This document shows positions 1-5,525 of a stretch of DNA of 6,570 nucleotides, in pieces (position 1 is the stretch's first letter; every line of letters begins with the position of its first letter). This DNA comes from Oscillospiraceae bacterium (lineage in GTDB: Bacteria; Bacillota; Clostridia; Oscillospirales; Oscillospiraceae), in the NCBI GenBank assembly GCA_031288675.1, contig JAITQY010000005.1, forward strand, positions 1 through 6,570, given 5' to 3'. Below the pieces are notes generated by a model. The model made no database searches. It saw only the letters and a list, made by a program, of their open reading frames with translations, and was not told where the DNA came from. The position numbers and the translations under genes are program-made.

Positions 1-858
1 TGGTACAGTGCGCTTGATTTCCCCGCTCCGAAAACAGTACCGGACGGTACAGTTGCGTTTCAGGGAGTACCGGGCGCTTGGAGCGAGCATACGGCAATCA
101 AGCTGTTCCCCGACCGTGAGCGTATTGCGTGCGAGTACTTTGAGGACGTATTTAACGCTGTGAAAACCGGGCGAGCCGCTTACGGTGTGCTGCCGGTAGA
201 GAATTCCCGTACCGGAGCAATAGGGGAGGTATACGACCTGCTTCGCCGTCATGCGTGCTACATCGTTGATCAGATGTGGGTTTCTGTTAAGCAGTGCCTG
301 CTTGGAGTCCCAGGAGCAACGATTGCGGATATTCGGGAAGTGCGTTCGCATCCGGAGGGTTTGTCGCAATGTTCGCGGTTTCTGAAAGGTAAAAACTGGG
401 ATCAGACAAGTGTGCGCAATACTGCGGTAGCGGCAAAGATGACGGCTGAAAGCAAAGATGCGCGTTACGCCGCGATAGGGTCTAAACGTGCGGCGGAGGT
501 GTACGGATTAGATGTCATTGCCGATAATATTGCGGATGATTCTAAGAACAGGACGCGCTTTATCGCAATCGCGGCGGAACCGTTCTATGATGAGAAGTCT
601 AATATCGTAACGGTAAGTTTTACGACCGCGCATAAAGCGGGCGCGCTGTGCGATACATTGCAGGCGTTTCAGCTTGCCGGAGTTAATTTAACACGGCTTG
701 AGTCACGACCGGGTTCACAAGGAAAGTACAGGTTCTTTGCGGATTTGAATGCTTCGATTACGGATACGGCGGCACGTGAAGCGATAGCTCAGGCTGTGGC
801 ACAGTCCGATTATTTTGAGGTTTTAGGTTGCTACAGTGAAACTGAGGAACCCGCGTGA
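1..858 (+). CDS. pheA: Prephenate dehydratase with ACT domain, 5'-partial (probably the C-terminal part of a P-protein)
   Basis: The frame is open from base 1 to the TGA at 856-858 and gives 285 visible residues. The GTG at 160 is internal: the residues before it already carry the family's first strand (VAFQGVPGAWSE, residues 18-29). Other family marks are LPVENS (65-69 region), SHPEGLSQC, the catalytic TRF motif in NRTRF (183-187), and a C-terminal ACT domain (about 203-280) with the GAL and ESRP (234-237) phenylalanine-binding motifs. The enzyme converts prephenate to phenylpyruvate in cytoplasmic phenylalanine synthesis, and the ACT domain normally gives feedback inhibition by phenylalanine. 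The first 16 residues (WYSALDFPAPKTVPDG) lie before the dehydratase fold and look like a linker, so an N-terminal chorismate mutase domain off the edge is likely but not seen. Its stop overlaps the next start, so the two genes are probably translationally coupled. Confidence 0.95.
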   Translation, partial: WYSALDFPAPKTVPDGTVAFQGVPGAWSEHTAIKLFPDRERIACEYFEDVFNAVKTGRAAYGVLPVENSRTGAIGEVYDLLRRHACYIVDQMWVSVKQCLLGVPGATIADIREVRSHPEGLSQCSRFLKGKNWDQTSVRNTAVAAKMTAESKDARYAAIGSKRAAEVYGLDVIADNIADDSKNRTRFIAIAAEPFYDEKSNIVTVSFTTAHKAGALCDTLQAFQLAGVNLTRLESRPGSQGKYRFFADLNASITDTAAREAIAQAVAQSDYFEVLGCYSETEEPA

Positions 859-1790
859 AGCCGCAGGAACGTAACATAATACTGATAGGGATGCCTGGCG
901 TCGGAAAAACTACGGTTGGGCGGCTTGTCAGCGAACTGTCAGGACGTGAGTTTTATGACTCAGACGCAGTACTGGAAGCGGAGACGGGTAAAACCTGCGC
1001 GGAATTTATTATATCGCGCGGAGGGGAAGAATTCCGACGCGAGGAACGCGCCGTACTCAGGCGTTTGATGTCGCGCCGCGGCGTTGTGATTGCCTGCGGC
1101 GGCGGAGTACCGGTATATAACGAGGATCTGCTGCGCAAGAACAGCGTGGTTGTATATCTATGCCGACCGCTGGAGGAGATAGCGAAAGGATTGGACGCCT
1201 CATCTCGCCCACTGTCAGGGAATTTAGACGATCTCAAAGCTCTGTTTGCTAAGCGCGGAGATATTTACAGCCGCTGCGCGGATTTTACAGTTACGTCGGA
1301 TACCGCGAATGAGGCGGCAAAATCGGTCGTTGACGGAGTTAAAAAGTATATGAAAGCGAAAATACTGGTTATTAACGGTCCGAATTTGAATATGTTAGGT
1401 ATACGCGAACCCGGCGTGTACGGAAGCGAAAGTTATGAGGACTTGTGTGACTACATTCGGCAAGCGGCGGATGAGCGCGGAATCACGGCTGAGTTTATAC
1501 AGTCAAACCATGAAGGTGAACTGATTGACGTAATACAATCGTCGCTGGGGGAGTTTGACGGTATTGTGATAAATCCGGGCGCGTATACACACTACAGTTA
1601 TGCTGTTTATGACGCGCTTAAAGCCGTCACAGCCGTTCCGGCGGTGGAGGTGCATATATCCGATATTGCGTCGCGTGAGAACTGGAGACAAATTTCGGTT
1701 ACGGCTTCGGCGTGCGTTGTGCAAATTACCGGACGCGGATTTCAGGGATATGTTGACGCGATAGACTTACTGCTGGAAAGGTTAGCATAG
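855..1790 (+). CDS. aroK-aroQ: Fused shikimate kinase / type II 3-dehydroquinate dehydratase
   Basis: One 311-residue frame encodes two enzymes of the shikimate pathway. Residues 1-165 are a shikimate kinase: P-loop GMPGVGKT (12-19), D35/D37, FR at 60-61, GGG at 82-84, the RPL lid motif (118-120), and R134 and Y138 near the end. Residues 166-311 are a type II dehydroquinase: INGPNLNMLG (173-182), R184, catalytic Tyr Y189, NPGAYTH (240-246), catalytic His H267 and R274/R278. These fall at a constant offset of 165 from the Mycobacterium tuberculosis active-site numbering, so both halves look intact. The join is very short (around KKYMKAKI, 163-170). The start is GTG at 855. A stop at 843-845 closes the frame upstream, and the next Met is inside the P-loop, so no other start works. 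A GAGGA ribosome site lies at 844-848. The GTG overlaps the pheA stop (GTGA). An internal ATG at codon 166 could in principle give free dehydroquinase. Confidence 0.95.
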   Translation: MKPQERNIILIGMPGVGKTTVGRLVSELSGREFYDSDAVLEAETGKTCAEFIISRGGEEFRREERAVLRRLMSRRGVVIACGGGVPVYNEDLLRKNSVVVYLCRPLEEIAKGLDASSRPLSGNLDDLKALFAKRGDIYSRCADFTVTSDTANEAAKSVVDGVKKYMKAKILVINGPNLNMLGIREPGVYGSESYEDLCDYIRQAADERGITAEFIQSNHEGELIDVIQSSLGEFDGIVINPGAYTHYSYAVYDALKAVTAVPAVEVHISDIASRENWRQISVTASACVVQITGRGFQGYVDAIDLLLERLA

Positions 1791-1792
1791 TA

Positions 1793-2590
1793 ATGAAGAC
1801 GTTTAGGCTCGCGGTAATAGGCGATCCGGCACGGCACTCGCTGTCGCCTAAAATACATTCGATGTTTGCGGACGCGTTAGGCGTGAGCGTTAGCTATGAA
1901 GCGATTGATGTAACCTCGGATAGGCTGGCGGAGTTCGTGCGTAGTTCAAGGCGTGAGTTTGACGGTTACAATGTAACTATGCCGCATAAGGAAACGATAA
2001 TTCCGCTTTTGGATACGCTTGCTATATCTGCCGGAGAGTGCGGAGCGGTTAATGCAGTGAGAAATACCGGAAGAACACTGGAAGGACATTCGACAGACGG
2101 TTATGGTGTGCTGCGGTCGCTGAAACCAGTGTTAGGAGAGGTTTCCGGCAAGCACGCGGTAATTATCGGCGCGGGCGGAGCAGCAATAGCGGCGGCGACC
2201 GCGATGGTAAAAGCCGGAGCGAAAGTAACCGTAGTTTCGCGGAGGGAAATTGAGCTGCCCGGTACGGATGCTGCATACTTCGGACAGCTTAATGAAGTGT
2301 GCAAAGATGCGGAAGTTATAATTAACGCGACTCCGCTGGGCATGGCAGGCAAAGAGGAATTTGCAGATTTTGAATTTCTCAGCGGTACGGCGGCGGTTGT
2401 GTTCGAGTTCATCTACAAGCCTCGCGAGACGCAATTGCTGCGTGAGGCGAGAATACGCGGGCTGGAAACCGTTGAGGGAATTAGCTTGCTTATATGGCAG
2501 GCGGCGGAAGCGTTCCGGATTTTTACGGGGACCGAGGTTTCGGATGAAGTCGTTTCGGAAATTTGCAAAAAGTTTGAAACATTTGTTTGA
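1793..2590 (+). CDS. aroE: Shikimate dehydrogenase
   Basis: This 265-residue enzyme, of normal family length, reduces 3-dehydroshikimate to shikimate with NADPH. The substrate-binding serines are S16/S18 in HSLSPKIHS. The catalytic pair is K66 (in NVTMPHK) and D102 (in HSTDGYG), with N87 also present. The Rossmann glycine motif is GAGGA (126-130), SRR (149-151) fits NADP preference, NATPLGM is at 178-184, and the C-terminal EGISLLIWQAAEAF carries Q236. It differs slightly from the usual motif at VFEFIYKP (203-210), where E205 replaces the common Asp. It starts 2 nt after the aroK-aroQ stop, with GGAAAGG at 1774-1780 as a rather distant ribosome site, so it is clearly in the same operon. Its reaction lies between the two catalysed by the upstream fusion. 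I see no convincing terminator after it. Confidence 0.96.
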   Translation: MKTFRLAVIGDPARHSLSPKIHSMFADALGVSVSYEAIDVTSDRLAEFVRSSRREFDGYNVTMPHKETIIPLLDTLAISAGECGAVNAVRNTGRTLEGHSTDGYGVLRSLKPVLGEVSGKHAVIIGAGGAAIAAATAMVKAGAKVTVVSRREIELPGTDAAYFGQLNEVCKDAEVIINATPLGMAGKEEFADFEFLSGTAAVVFEFIYKPRETQLLREARIRGLETVEGISLLIWQAAEAFRIFTGTEVSDEVVSEICKKFETFV

Positions 2591-2870
2591 TATACCTTTT
2601 ATATGTTTTAGAGTTTTAACGTACACGTATTATACCACAAGCCAAAGCGAATGTCAAGATGTAAACGTAAACAACCGTGAATTTTTATGTTTGCCGTTGC
2701 GCATTGAAACCTAAAATCTCTGTCAAACAAATCGTTAAATAGTGAACGGTTGACGGTGTAATTTTTACTTCCGTGTTGGGTAAAATAAAGCATACGCCGC
2801 CGCGTATATTCCTTTAATCAAATACGGAATAACGCGAACGGCGCTTGCGAATACAATACGGAGGGTTCGG
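2591..2870. other. Intergenic region between aroE and the DUF454 gene
   Basis: This 280-bp stretch has no credible gene. It contains a leftward consensus promoter (2629-2657, listed separately), a small perfect hairpin with arms ATACGC and GCGTAT at 2792-2807 that has no T-run after it, and the ribosome site of the next gene (GGAGG, 2860-2864). I could not find a well-spaced rightward promoter for the DUF454 gene: the TTGACG at 2750-2755 has no -10 at 16-18 bp. The region is AT-richer than the flanking genes. Confidence 0.6.
2629..2657 (-). promoter_or_regulatory. Perfect consensus sigma-A promoter, pointing left, antisense to aroE
   Basis: On the - strand, TTGACA (2652-2657) and TATAAT (2629-2634) are separated by exactly 17 bp, with a TGTGG just before the -10. 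Transcription would start near 2622 and run into the 3' end of aroE on the opposite strand. No - strand gene with a ribosome site follows it. It could make an antisense RNA to the aroE tail, or be the leftover promoter of a lost gene. The match is seen directly; activity is inferred. Confidence 0.75.
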
Positions 2871-3284
2871 ATGAAGAAATTATTGCTAAGCATAGCCGGC
2901 TTTGCCGCGCTCGGACTTGGCGGAATAGGGATATTCTTGCCGGTGCTGCCGACGACGCCGTTCGTGCTGTGCGCGGCAGGATGTTTCAGCGCGGCTAATC
3001 CCGCTCTGTACCTAAAGTTAGCTAACAGCCGGTACTTCGGCGAGTACATCCGCAACTACCGCGAGAAAACCGGAGTAAGCCGCACGGCAAAGCTGCGCGC
3101 GCTGATATTCCTGTGGCTGACGCTGAGCGTCAGCGCGGCAGTATTCCGGCGGCCGTTAGTTTGGGCAATACTTGCGCTTGTTGGCGCCGCAGTGAGCGCG
3201 CATATAGCGTTGCTGCGCAAGAAAAAGGAAGCCGAACGGACTATTAGTTGCCACCGGCTATTTCCCAAACGGCGTCAATATTGA
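2871..3284 (+). CDS. DUF454 (YbaN-like) small membrane protein
   Basis: This is a 137-residue predicted inner-membrane protein of unknown function. The N-terminus has a long hydrophobic stretch (about 4-45) with the family signature around LPVLPTTPF (23-31) and a following small-residue, Cys-containing segment. A central soluble part contains YFGEYIRNYREKTGVS (55-70), also typical of DUF454, and a second hydrophobic pair spans about 76-115. It ends in a basic tail. GGAGG at 2860-2864 gives a well-placed ribosome site 6 nt before the ATG. The last 13 codons (from about residue 125) overlap the 3' end of cobQ on the other strand. That tail is Cys/Arg/Lys-rich and may be a late extension rather than part of the conserved domain. 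Nothing nearby reveals its role. Confidence 0.85.
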   Translation: MKKLLLSIAGFAALGLGGIGIFLPVLPTTPFVLCAAGCFSAANPALYLKLANSRYFGEYIRNYREKTGVSRTAKLRALIFLWLTLSVSAAVFRRPLVWAILALVGAAVSAHIALLRKKKEAERTISCHRLFPKRRQY

Positions 3285-4695
3285 TGCACTCTTCGACCAC
3301 TGCCGCAAACGCTTCAAGCGCGGCCTCTACGCGGTCGTGCTGGTCAATGCCGTCGGAAGCTGCGCCGAGCATAGCCAGCCACTTGGCGCGCTGGAGCGGA
3401 TTATCGAACAGACGGTGTATGTAAGTTCCAAAGATTTTACCATTTGGCGCAACCGCTCCGTCAAGCGTGCCGTCGGATAAACGGAGCAGGGGGACGGCGC
3501 CGGAACTAAGCTCCGTTTGTCCGCAGTGTATTTCATAACCGCGGAACGGTATGTTGTCGGAAATACTAACGCCGGTCACGTCCGTAACTTGTTTGGTTTC
3601 GTTTAAGACTGTATTGACAGGAAGAAGGTTCAGGCCGTTGATTTCGCGCGGCTCGCCTTCGATACCCAAAGGGTCGGCAATAGTTTGTCCAAGCATCTGG
3701 TATCCTCCGCAAATACCTAATACATACCCGCCGCGCCGTATATGCGCGGTCAAGTCAATATCCCAGCCCTGTTCGCGGAAAAATTCAAGGTCGCTGATAG
3801 TAGACTTACTGCCGGGCAGGATGACTATCTGCGCGTTGCCGGGTAAAGCCTGACCGGGCGCGACACGCACAAGTTTAACGGAAGATTCCGACTCCAGCGC
3901 GTCAAAATCGTCGTGATTTGAGATATGCGGCAGGATCGGTACGGCAATGGTTACTGCTCCGGAGCTTTTAAGGTTTGCCGGAACGGCGTCTTCTTCCGGC
4001 AGACTTCGGGCAGCCGCTATCCACGGAACTATGCCGAGACCTTGCCAGCCTGTAAATTGTTCGATTGCTCGGTAACCGTCATCGAATAAGCGCACATTGC
4101 CGCGAAATCGGTTGATGATAAACGCTTTTATCATAGCGGCGTCCTCCGGAGCGAGTACCGCCTTAGTCCCGGCTACGGAGGCAATAACTCCGCCGCGGTC
4201 AATATCACCGATAAGCGCGACCGGGCAGTTAGCCGCACGCGCGAAGCCCATATTAGCTATATCTCCGGCACGCAGATTTATTTCTGCCGGACTGCCTGCG
4301 CCCTCAACGATTACAAAATCGCAGGAGGATTTTAACCGCTCGAATGATTCAAGCACGACGTCAAGAAACTTAACGCGCCCGGTTATGAAATCGTTGGAAT
4401 GCAGCCGTCCGACCGGCTTGCCCTGAACAATAATTTGCGAAGCCATATCGGAAGTAGGCTTAAGCAATACAGGGTTCATATCACAAATAGGAGGAACGCG
4501 GCAGGCTTGAGCCTGAAATGCCTGAGCGCGTCCGATTTCACCTCCGTCTATTGTCGGCGCGGCATTGTTGGACATATTCTGCGGTTTGAACGGCAGAACC
4601 TTAACGCCGCGATTAGCAAAGACGCGGCACAGACCTGCGGTCAGTACGGATTTACCTACGTCGGAAGCTGTTCCCTGAAGCATTATTGCGCGCAT
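3244..4695 (-). CDS. cobQ: Cobyric acid synthase (glutamine-hydrolysing)
   Basis: This 483-residue protein is of normal family length. It amidates adenosylcobyrinic acid a,c-diamide at four side chains in cobalamin synthesis, using ATP and glutamine, in the cytoplasm. The N-terminal synthetase domain has the P-loop variant GTASDVGKS (8-16), KPQNMSNN (37-44), EGAGSPAEINL (131-141) and DIDRGGV (164-170). The C-terminal glutamine amidotransferase domain (about 248-440) has the nucleophile Cys in LGICGGYQML (C329) and catalytic His in GTYIHRLFD (H427). The start ATG (4693-4695) has AAGGAG at 4705-4710, 9 nt away, and a promoter just upstream. No other cobalamin gene is in the window. The predicted leader is only about 25 nt, so there is no room for a cobalamin riboswitch. 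It is convergent with the DUF454 gene and overlaps it by 41 bp. Confidence 0.97.
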   Translation of the reverse strand: MRAIMLQGTASDVGKSVLTAGLCRVFANRGVKVLPFKPQNMSNNAAPTIDGGEIGRAQAFQAQACRVPPICDMNPVLLKPTSDMASQIIVQGKPVGRLHSNDFITGRVKFLDVVLESFERLKSSCDFVIVEGAGSPAEINLRAGDIANMGFARAANCPVALIGDIDRGGVIASVAGTKAVLAPEDAAMIKAFIINRFRGNVRLFDDGYRAIEQFTGWQGLGIVPWIAAARSLPEEDAVPANLKSSGAVTIAVPILPHISNHDDFDALESESSVKLVRVAPGQALPGNAQIVILPGSKSTISDLEFFREQGWDIDLTAHIRRGGYVLGICGGYQMLGQTIADPLGIEGEPREINGLNLLPVNTVLNETKQVTDVTGVSISDNIPFRGYEIHCGQTELSSGAVPLLRLSDGTLDGAVAPNGKIFGTYIHRLFDNPLQRAKWLAMLGAASDGIDQHDRVEAALEAFAAVVEECINIDAVWEIAGGN

Positions 4696-4725
4696 AAATG
4701 ACTACTCCTTAGTATATTTTTAAGA

Positions 4726-4755
4726 ATTATATCACAGAGGTAATATTTATGTCAA
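4726..4755 (-). promoter_or_regulatory. cobQ promoter
   Basis: TTGACA (4750-4755) and TATAAT (4726-4731) are 18 bp apart on the - strand. The predicted start near 4719 lies about 24 nt before the cobQ ATG, with the AAGGAG ribosome site (4705-4710) in between. Both hexamers are perfect. This promoter is divergent from the one at 4811-4839. Confidence 0.8.
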
Positions 4756-4810
4756 TCGTAATATACATATGATGTTCATAAGCAATTTGCGAATACACAT
4801 AAATTATATC

Positions 4811-4839
4811 TTGACAAATGCGTATTTTTGTGTTATGAT
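4811..4839 (+). promoter_or_regulatory. Promoter of the CRISPR-repeat RNA (leader-like)
   Basis: TTGACA (4811-4816), a 17-bp spacer and TATGAT (4834-4839) form a near-consensus promoter on the + strand, within an AT-rich stretch. The start would be about 4846, 33 nt before the CRISPR repeat at 4879. That arrangement resembles a CRISPR leader. No protein gene follows on this strand, so the product is probably an RNA. Confidence 0.75.
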
Positions 4840-4878
4840 GTAAGCGTATCGAGTGATAATTGATGTCTAAAGCAGGCG

Positions 4879-4911
4879 GTCGCTCTCCGCAAGGAGAGCG
4901 TGGATTGAAAC
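4879..4911 (+). CRISPR. Single complete type I-C-like CRISPR repeat (no array)
   Basis: The 33 bases from GTCGCTCTCC to GTGGATTGAAAC match the type I-C repeat form: GTCGC start, GC-rich palindrome, GTGGATTGAAAC end. The stem CGCTCTCC (4881-4888) pairs fully with GGAGAGCG (4893-4900) around a GCAA loop, leaving an 11-nt 3' tail (4901-4911), the size of the handle known for I-C crRNAs. The other strand reads FNPRSPCGER, the well-known spurious translation of such repeats. There is no second complete copy and no cas gene in the window. The family assignment comes from recalled consensus, not a search. Confidence 0.85.
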
Positions 4912-5038
4912 TCAAGCACAATGACGGATATATCAGCCGCTACAATGGAGGCTGCTTTTTTGTGTCAGTAAGGCGCACATCAACGACCTCTATGTTTTCA
5001 TCATATGCCGTTTGATAAAGTTGAGTTAGCTTTTTCAT
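4912..5038 (-). pseudogene. Broken ImmA/IrrE-like gene remnant (N-terminus only)
   Basis: An ATG at 5036-5038 overlaps the stop of the repressor gene (ATGA). It opens a 32-codon frame, MKKLTQLYQTAYDENIEVVD and onward, ending at TAG 4940-4942. The pattern (LYQTAYDENIEVVDVRL) and the coupling to an XRE repressor resemble the first residues of ImmA/IrrE metallopeptidases, which cleave such repressors in phages and ICEs. Just before the stop there is a run of six A. Moving one base back there gives AASIVAADISVIVLE, which continues the expected ImmA pattern up to 4912, exactly where the CRISPR repeat begins. The HExxH catalytic part is absent, so no protease activity is possible. It could instead be an intact 32-residue peptide gene. 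The family call is inferred from pattern and context only. Confidence 0.5.
4934..4961 (+). terminator. Rho-independent terminator of the repeat-containing RNA
   Basis: CAGCC (4934-4938) pairs with GGCTG (4950-4954) across an 11-nt loop that can form two further inner pairs. One C and then six T (4956-4961) follow. The stem is short, so efficiency is uncertain. The same bases, read on the other strand, are inside the immA remnant, so the terminator may have arisen by chance from coding DNA. Confidence 0.55.
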
Positions 5039-5385
5039 TGTTTGATACCTAATTCCGATCTTTGACGGCGTGCTTTTAGAAGCGCTTGGGTCAGCATATC
5101 CACTTCTTCTTGCGTGATTGGTTCTTTATCTCCGTTGTTAAAGGCTATATATGCCCCTTTTAGTTCTGGTGGGACAAGGATGGGTTCGTTGATTTCGCTG
5201 TCCATACCTAAAAGAAAATTGGGGGAGGCAGACAGCAGTTCGGATAATTTTGTCAAATTGTTTGAGTCAATTGGAGATTTACCCGATTCCCATCCGGAAA
5301 AAGTGGGTTGGGTAACCCCCAGCCTGTCCGATACCTCTTGCTGGCTTAATTGCGCAGCTTTACGAGCCTCTCTGATTCGCAGCAT
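5035..5385 (-). CDS. XRE-family (Cro/CI-type) transcriptional repressor
   Basis: This is a 116-residue protein with an N-terminal HTH_3 domain (about 2-60): RIREARKAAQLSQQEVSDRL, then VTQPTFSGWESGKSPID, then a helix ending in LLGMD. These are the classic helix-turn-helix and scaffold positions of phage-type repressors. The rest (62-116) holds an acidic, TQEEVDMLTQALLKAR-type helix seen in Firmicutes XRE proteins and probably used for dimer contacts. The start ATG (5383-5385) has an excellent GGAGGTGAT site (5391-5399). It has its own promoter and a palindrome inside that promoter, suggesting self-repression. Its stop overlaps the start of an ImmA-like remnant, the usual repressor-protease order of mobile elements. 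Its target beyond its own promoter is unknown. Confidence 0.88.
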   Translation of the reverse strand: MLRIREARKAAQLSQQEVSDRLGVTQPTFSGWESGKSPIDSNNLTKLSELLSASPNFLLGMDSEINEPILVPPELKGAYIAFNNGDKEPITQEEVDMLTQALLKARRQRSELGIKQ

Positions 5386-5390
5386 GTTTA

Positions 5391-5399
5391 ATCACCTCC
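5391..5399 (-). promoter_or_regulatory. Strong ribosome binding site of the XRE gene
   Basis: GGAGGTGAT on the - strand is almost fully complementary to the 16S 3' end. Its GGAGG core sits 9 nt before the ATG and fixes the start of the repressor. The predicted transcript start (about 5398) falls on this site, so the mRNA would have nearly no leader. Confidence 0.8.
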
Positions 5400-5404
5400 G
5401 TTAT

Positions 5405-5433
5405 TTTATAACTTATATTTATAAGAAAGTCAA
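5405..5433 (-). promoter_or_regulatory. Promoter of the XRE repressor gene
   Basis: On the - strand TTGACT (5428-5433) and TATAAA (5405-5410) are 17 bp apart, in a very AT-rich stretch. The predicted start is about 5398, right before the repressor's ribosome site. The spacer contains the palindrome at 5412-5425. Confidence 0.7.
5412..5425. promoter_or_regulatory. Candidate repressor operator (palindrome in the promoter spacer)
   Basis: CTTATA and TATAAG are perfect inverted 6-bp arms around a 2-bp centre, lying wholly between the -35 and -10 of the repressor promoter. A related TTATAA lies beside it (5406-5411 region). Binding here by the XRE protein would block its own transcription. AT-rich palindromes arise easily, so this is an inference from position. 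Confidence 0.4.
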
Positions 5434-5482
5434 GAGAAAAAATAATTATAAAAAATAGAATAATCACTTAACAGAACAATTA

Positions 5483-5501
5483 CTCTCCTTGCGGAGAGCG
5501 A
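5483..5501 (-). repeat. Inverted partial CRISPR repeat; also a possible pcrA terminator hairpin
   Basis: On the - strand TCGCTCTCCGCAAGGAGAG is identical over 19 bases to positions 4880-4898 of the full repeat, in opposite orientation. The 3' end of the repeat (CGTGGATTGAAAC) is missing and replaced by TAATTGTT. The stem CTCTCC/GGAGAG with GCAA loop is kept, plus one G-T pair. It stands 24 nt after the helicase stop on the same strand and might end that transcript, but it is followed only by AATTGTTCTG, a poor T-run. Confidence 0.75.
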
Positions 5502-5525
5502 TGTTGCTTAATTTCAAAATGGAGC

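Larger units (their letters stand above)
4846..4962 (+). ncRNA. Predicted crRNA-like short RNA containing one CRISPR repeat
   Basis: The limits are inferred from the promoter at 4811-4839 and the terminator at 4934-4961, giving about 115 nt: a 33-nt leader, one full 33-nt repeat, 22 nt of unique sequence, then the terminator hairpin. If a type I-C Cas5 processed it, the product would carry the 11-nt handle 4901-4911 followed by a guide beginning TCAAGCACAATGACGG. No second repeat follows at spacer distance. The unique part is complementary to the 3' end of the xre-immA remnant transcript from the opposite strand, so it could also act as an antisense RNA. Alternatives are a leftover leader plus first repeat of a lost array, or a solitary repeat unit of phage origin. 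Confidence 0.5.

Noticed and set aside
160..162. GTG as start of prephenate dehydratase
   Set aside because: Conserved family residues lie upstream in the same open frame; the real start is outside the window.
2132..2626. 164-codon - strand frame just downstream of the antisense promoter
   Set aside because: It starts with GTG without a ribosome site, lies entirely opposite aroE and shows no recognisable family; it is treated as a shadow.
2703..2710. ATTGAAAC, identical to the end of a CRISPR repeat
   Set aside because: Only 8 bases match; the preceding bases have no palindrome or GC-rich stem.
2672..2752. Inverted CAACCGT (2672-2678) and ACGGTTG (2746-2752)
   Set aside because: Only 7 bp with a 67-bp gap in an AT-rich region; no associated feature.
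2750..2755. TTGACG as -35 of a DUF454 gene promoter
   Set aside because: No -10-like hexamer at 16-18 bp; the nearest TAAAAT (2781-2786) is 25 bp away.
4349..4356. 8-base match TCAAGCAC in cobQ to the start of the guide-like segment (4912-4919)
   Set aside because: The match stops after 8 bases, no TTC motif precedes it, and such a match is not rare by chance in this length.
4696..4725. Possible cobalamin riboswitch before cobQ
   Set aside because: The promoter leaves only about 25 nt of leader, far too short for a cobalamin aptamer.
4727..4921. 64-codon - strand frame containing FNPRSPCGER
   Set aside because: This is the known artefact of translating a type I-C-like CRISPR repeat; it has no ribosome site and crosses the promoter region.
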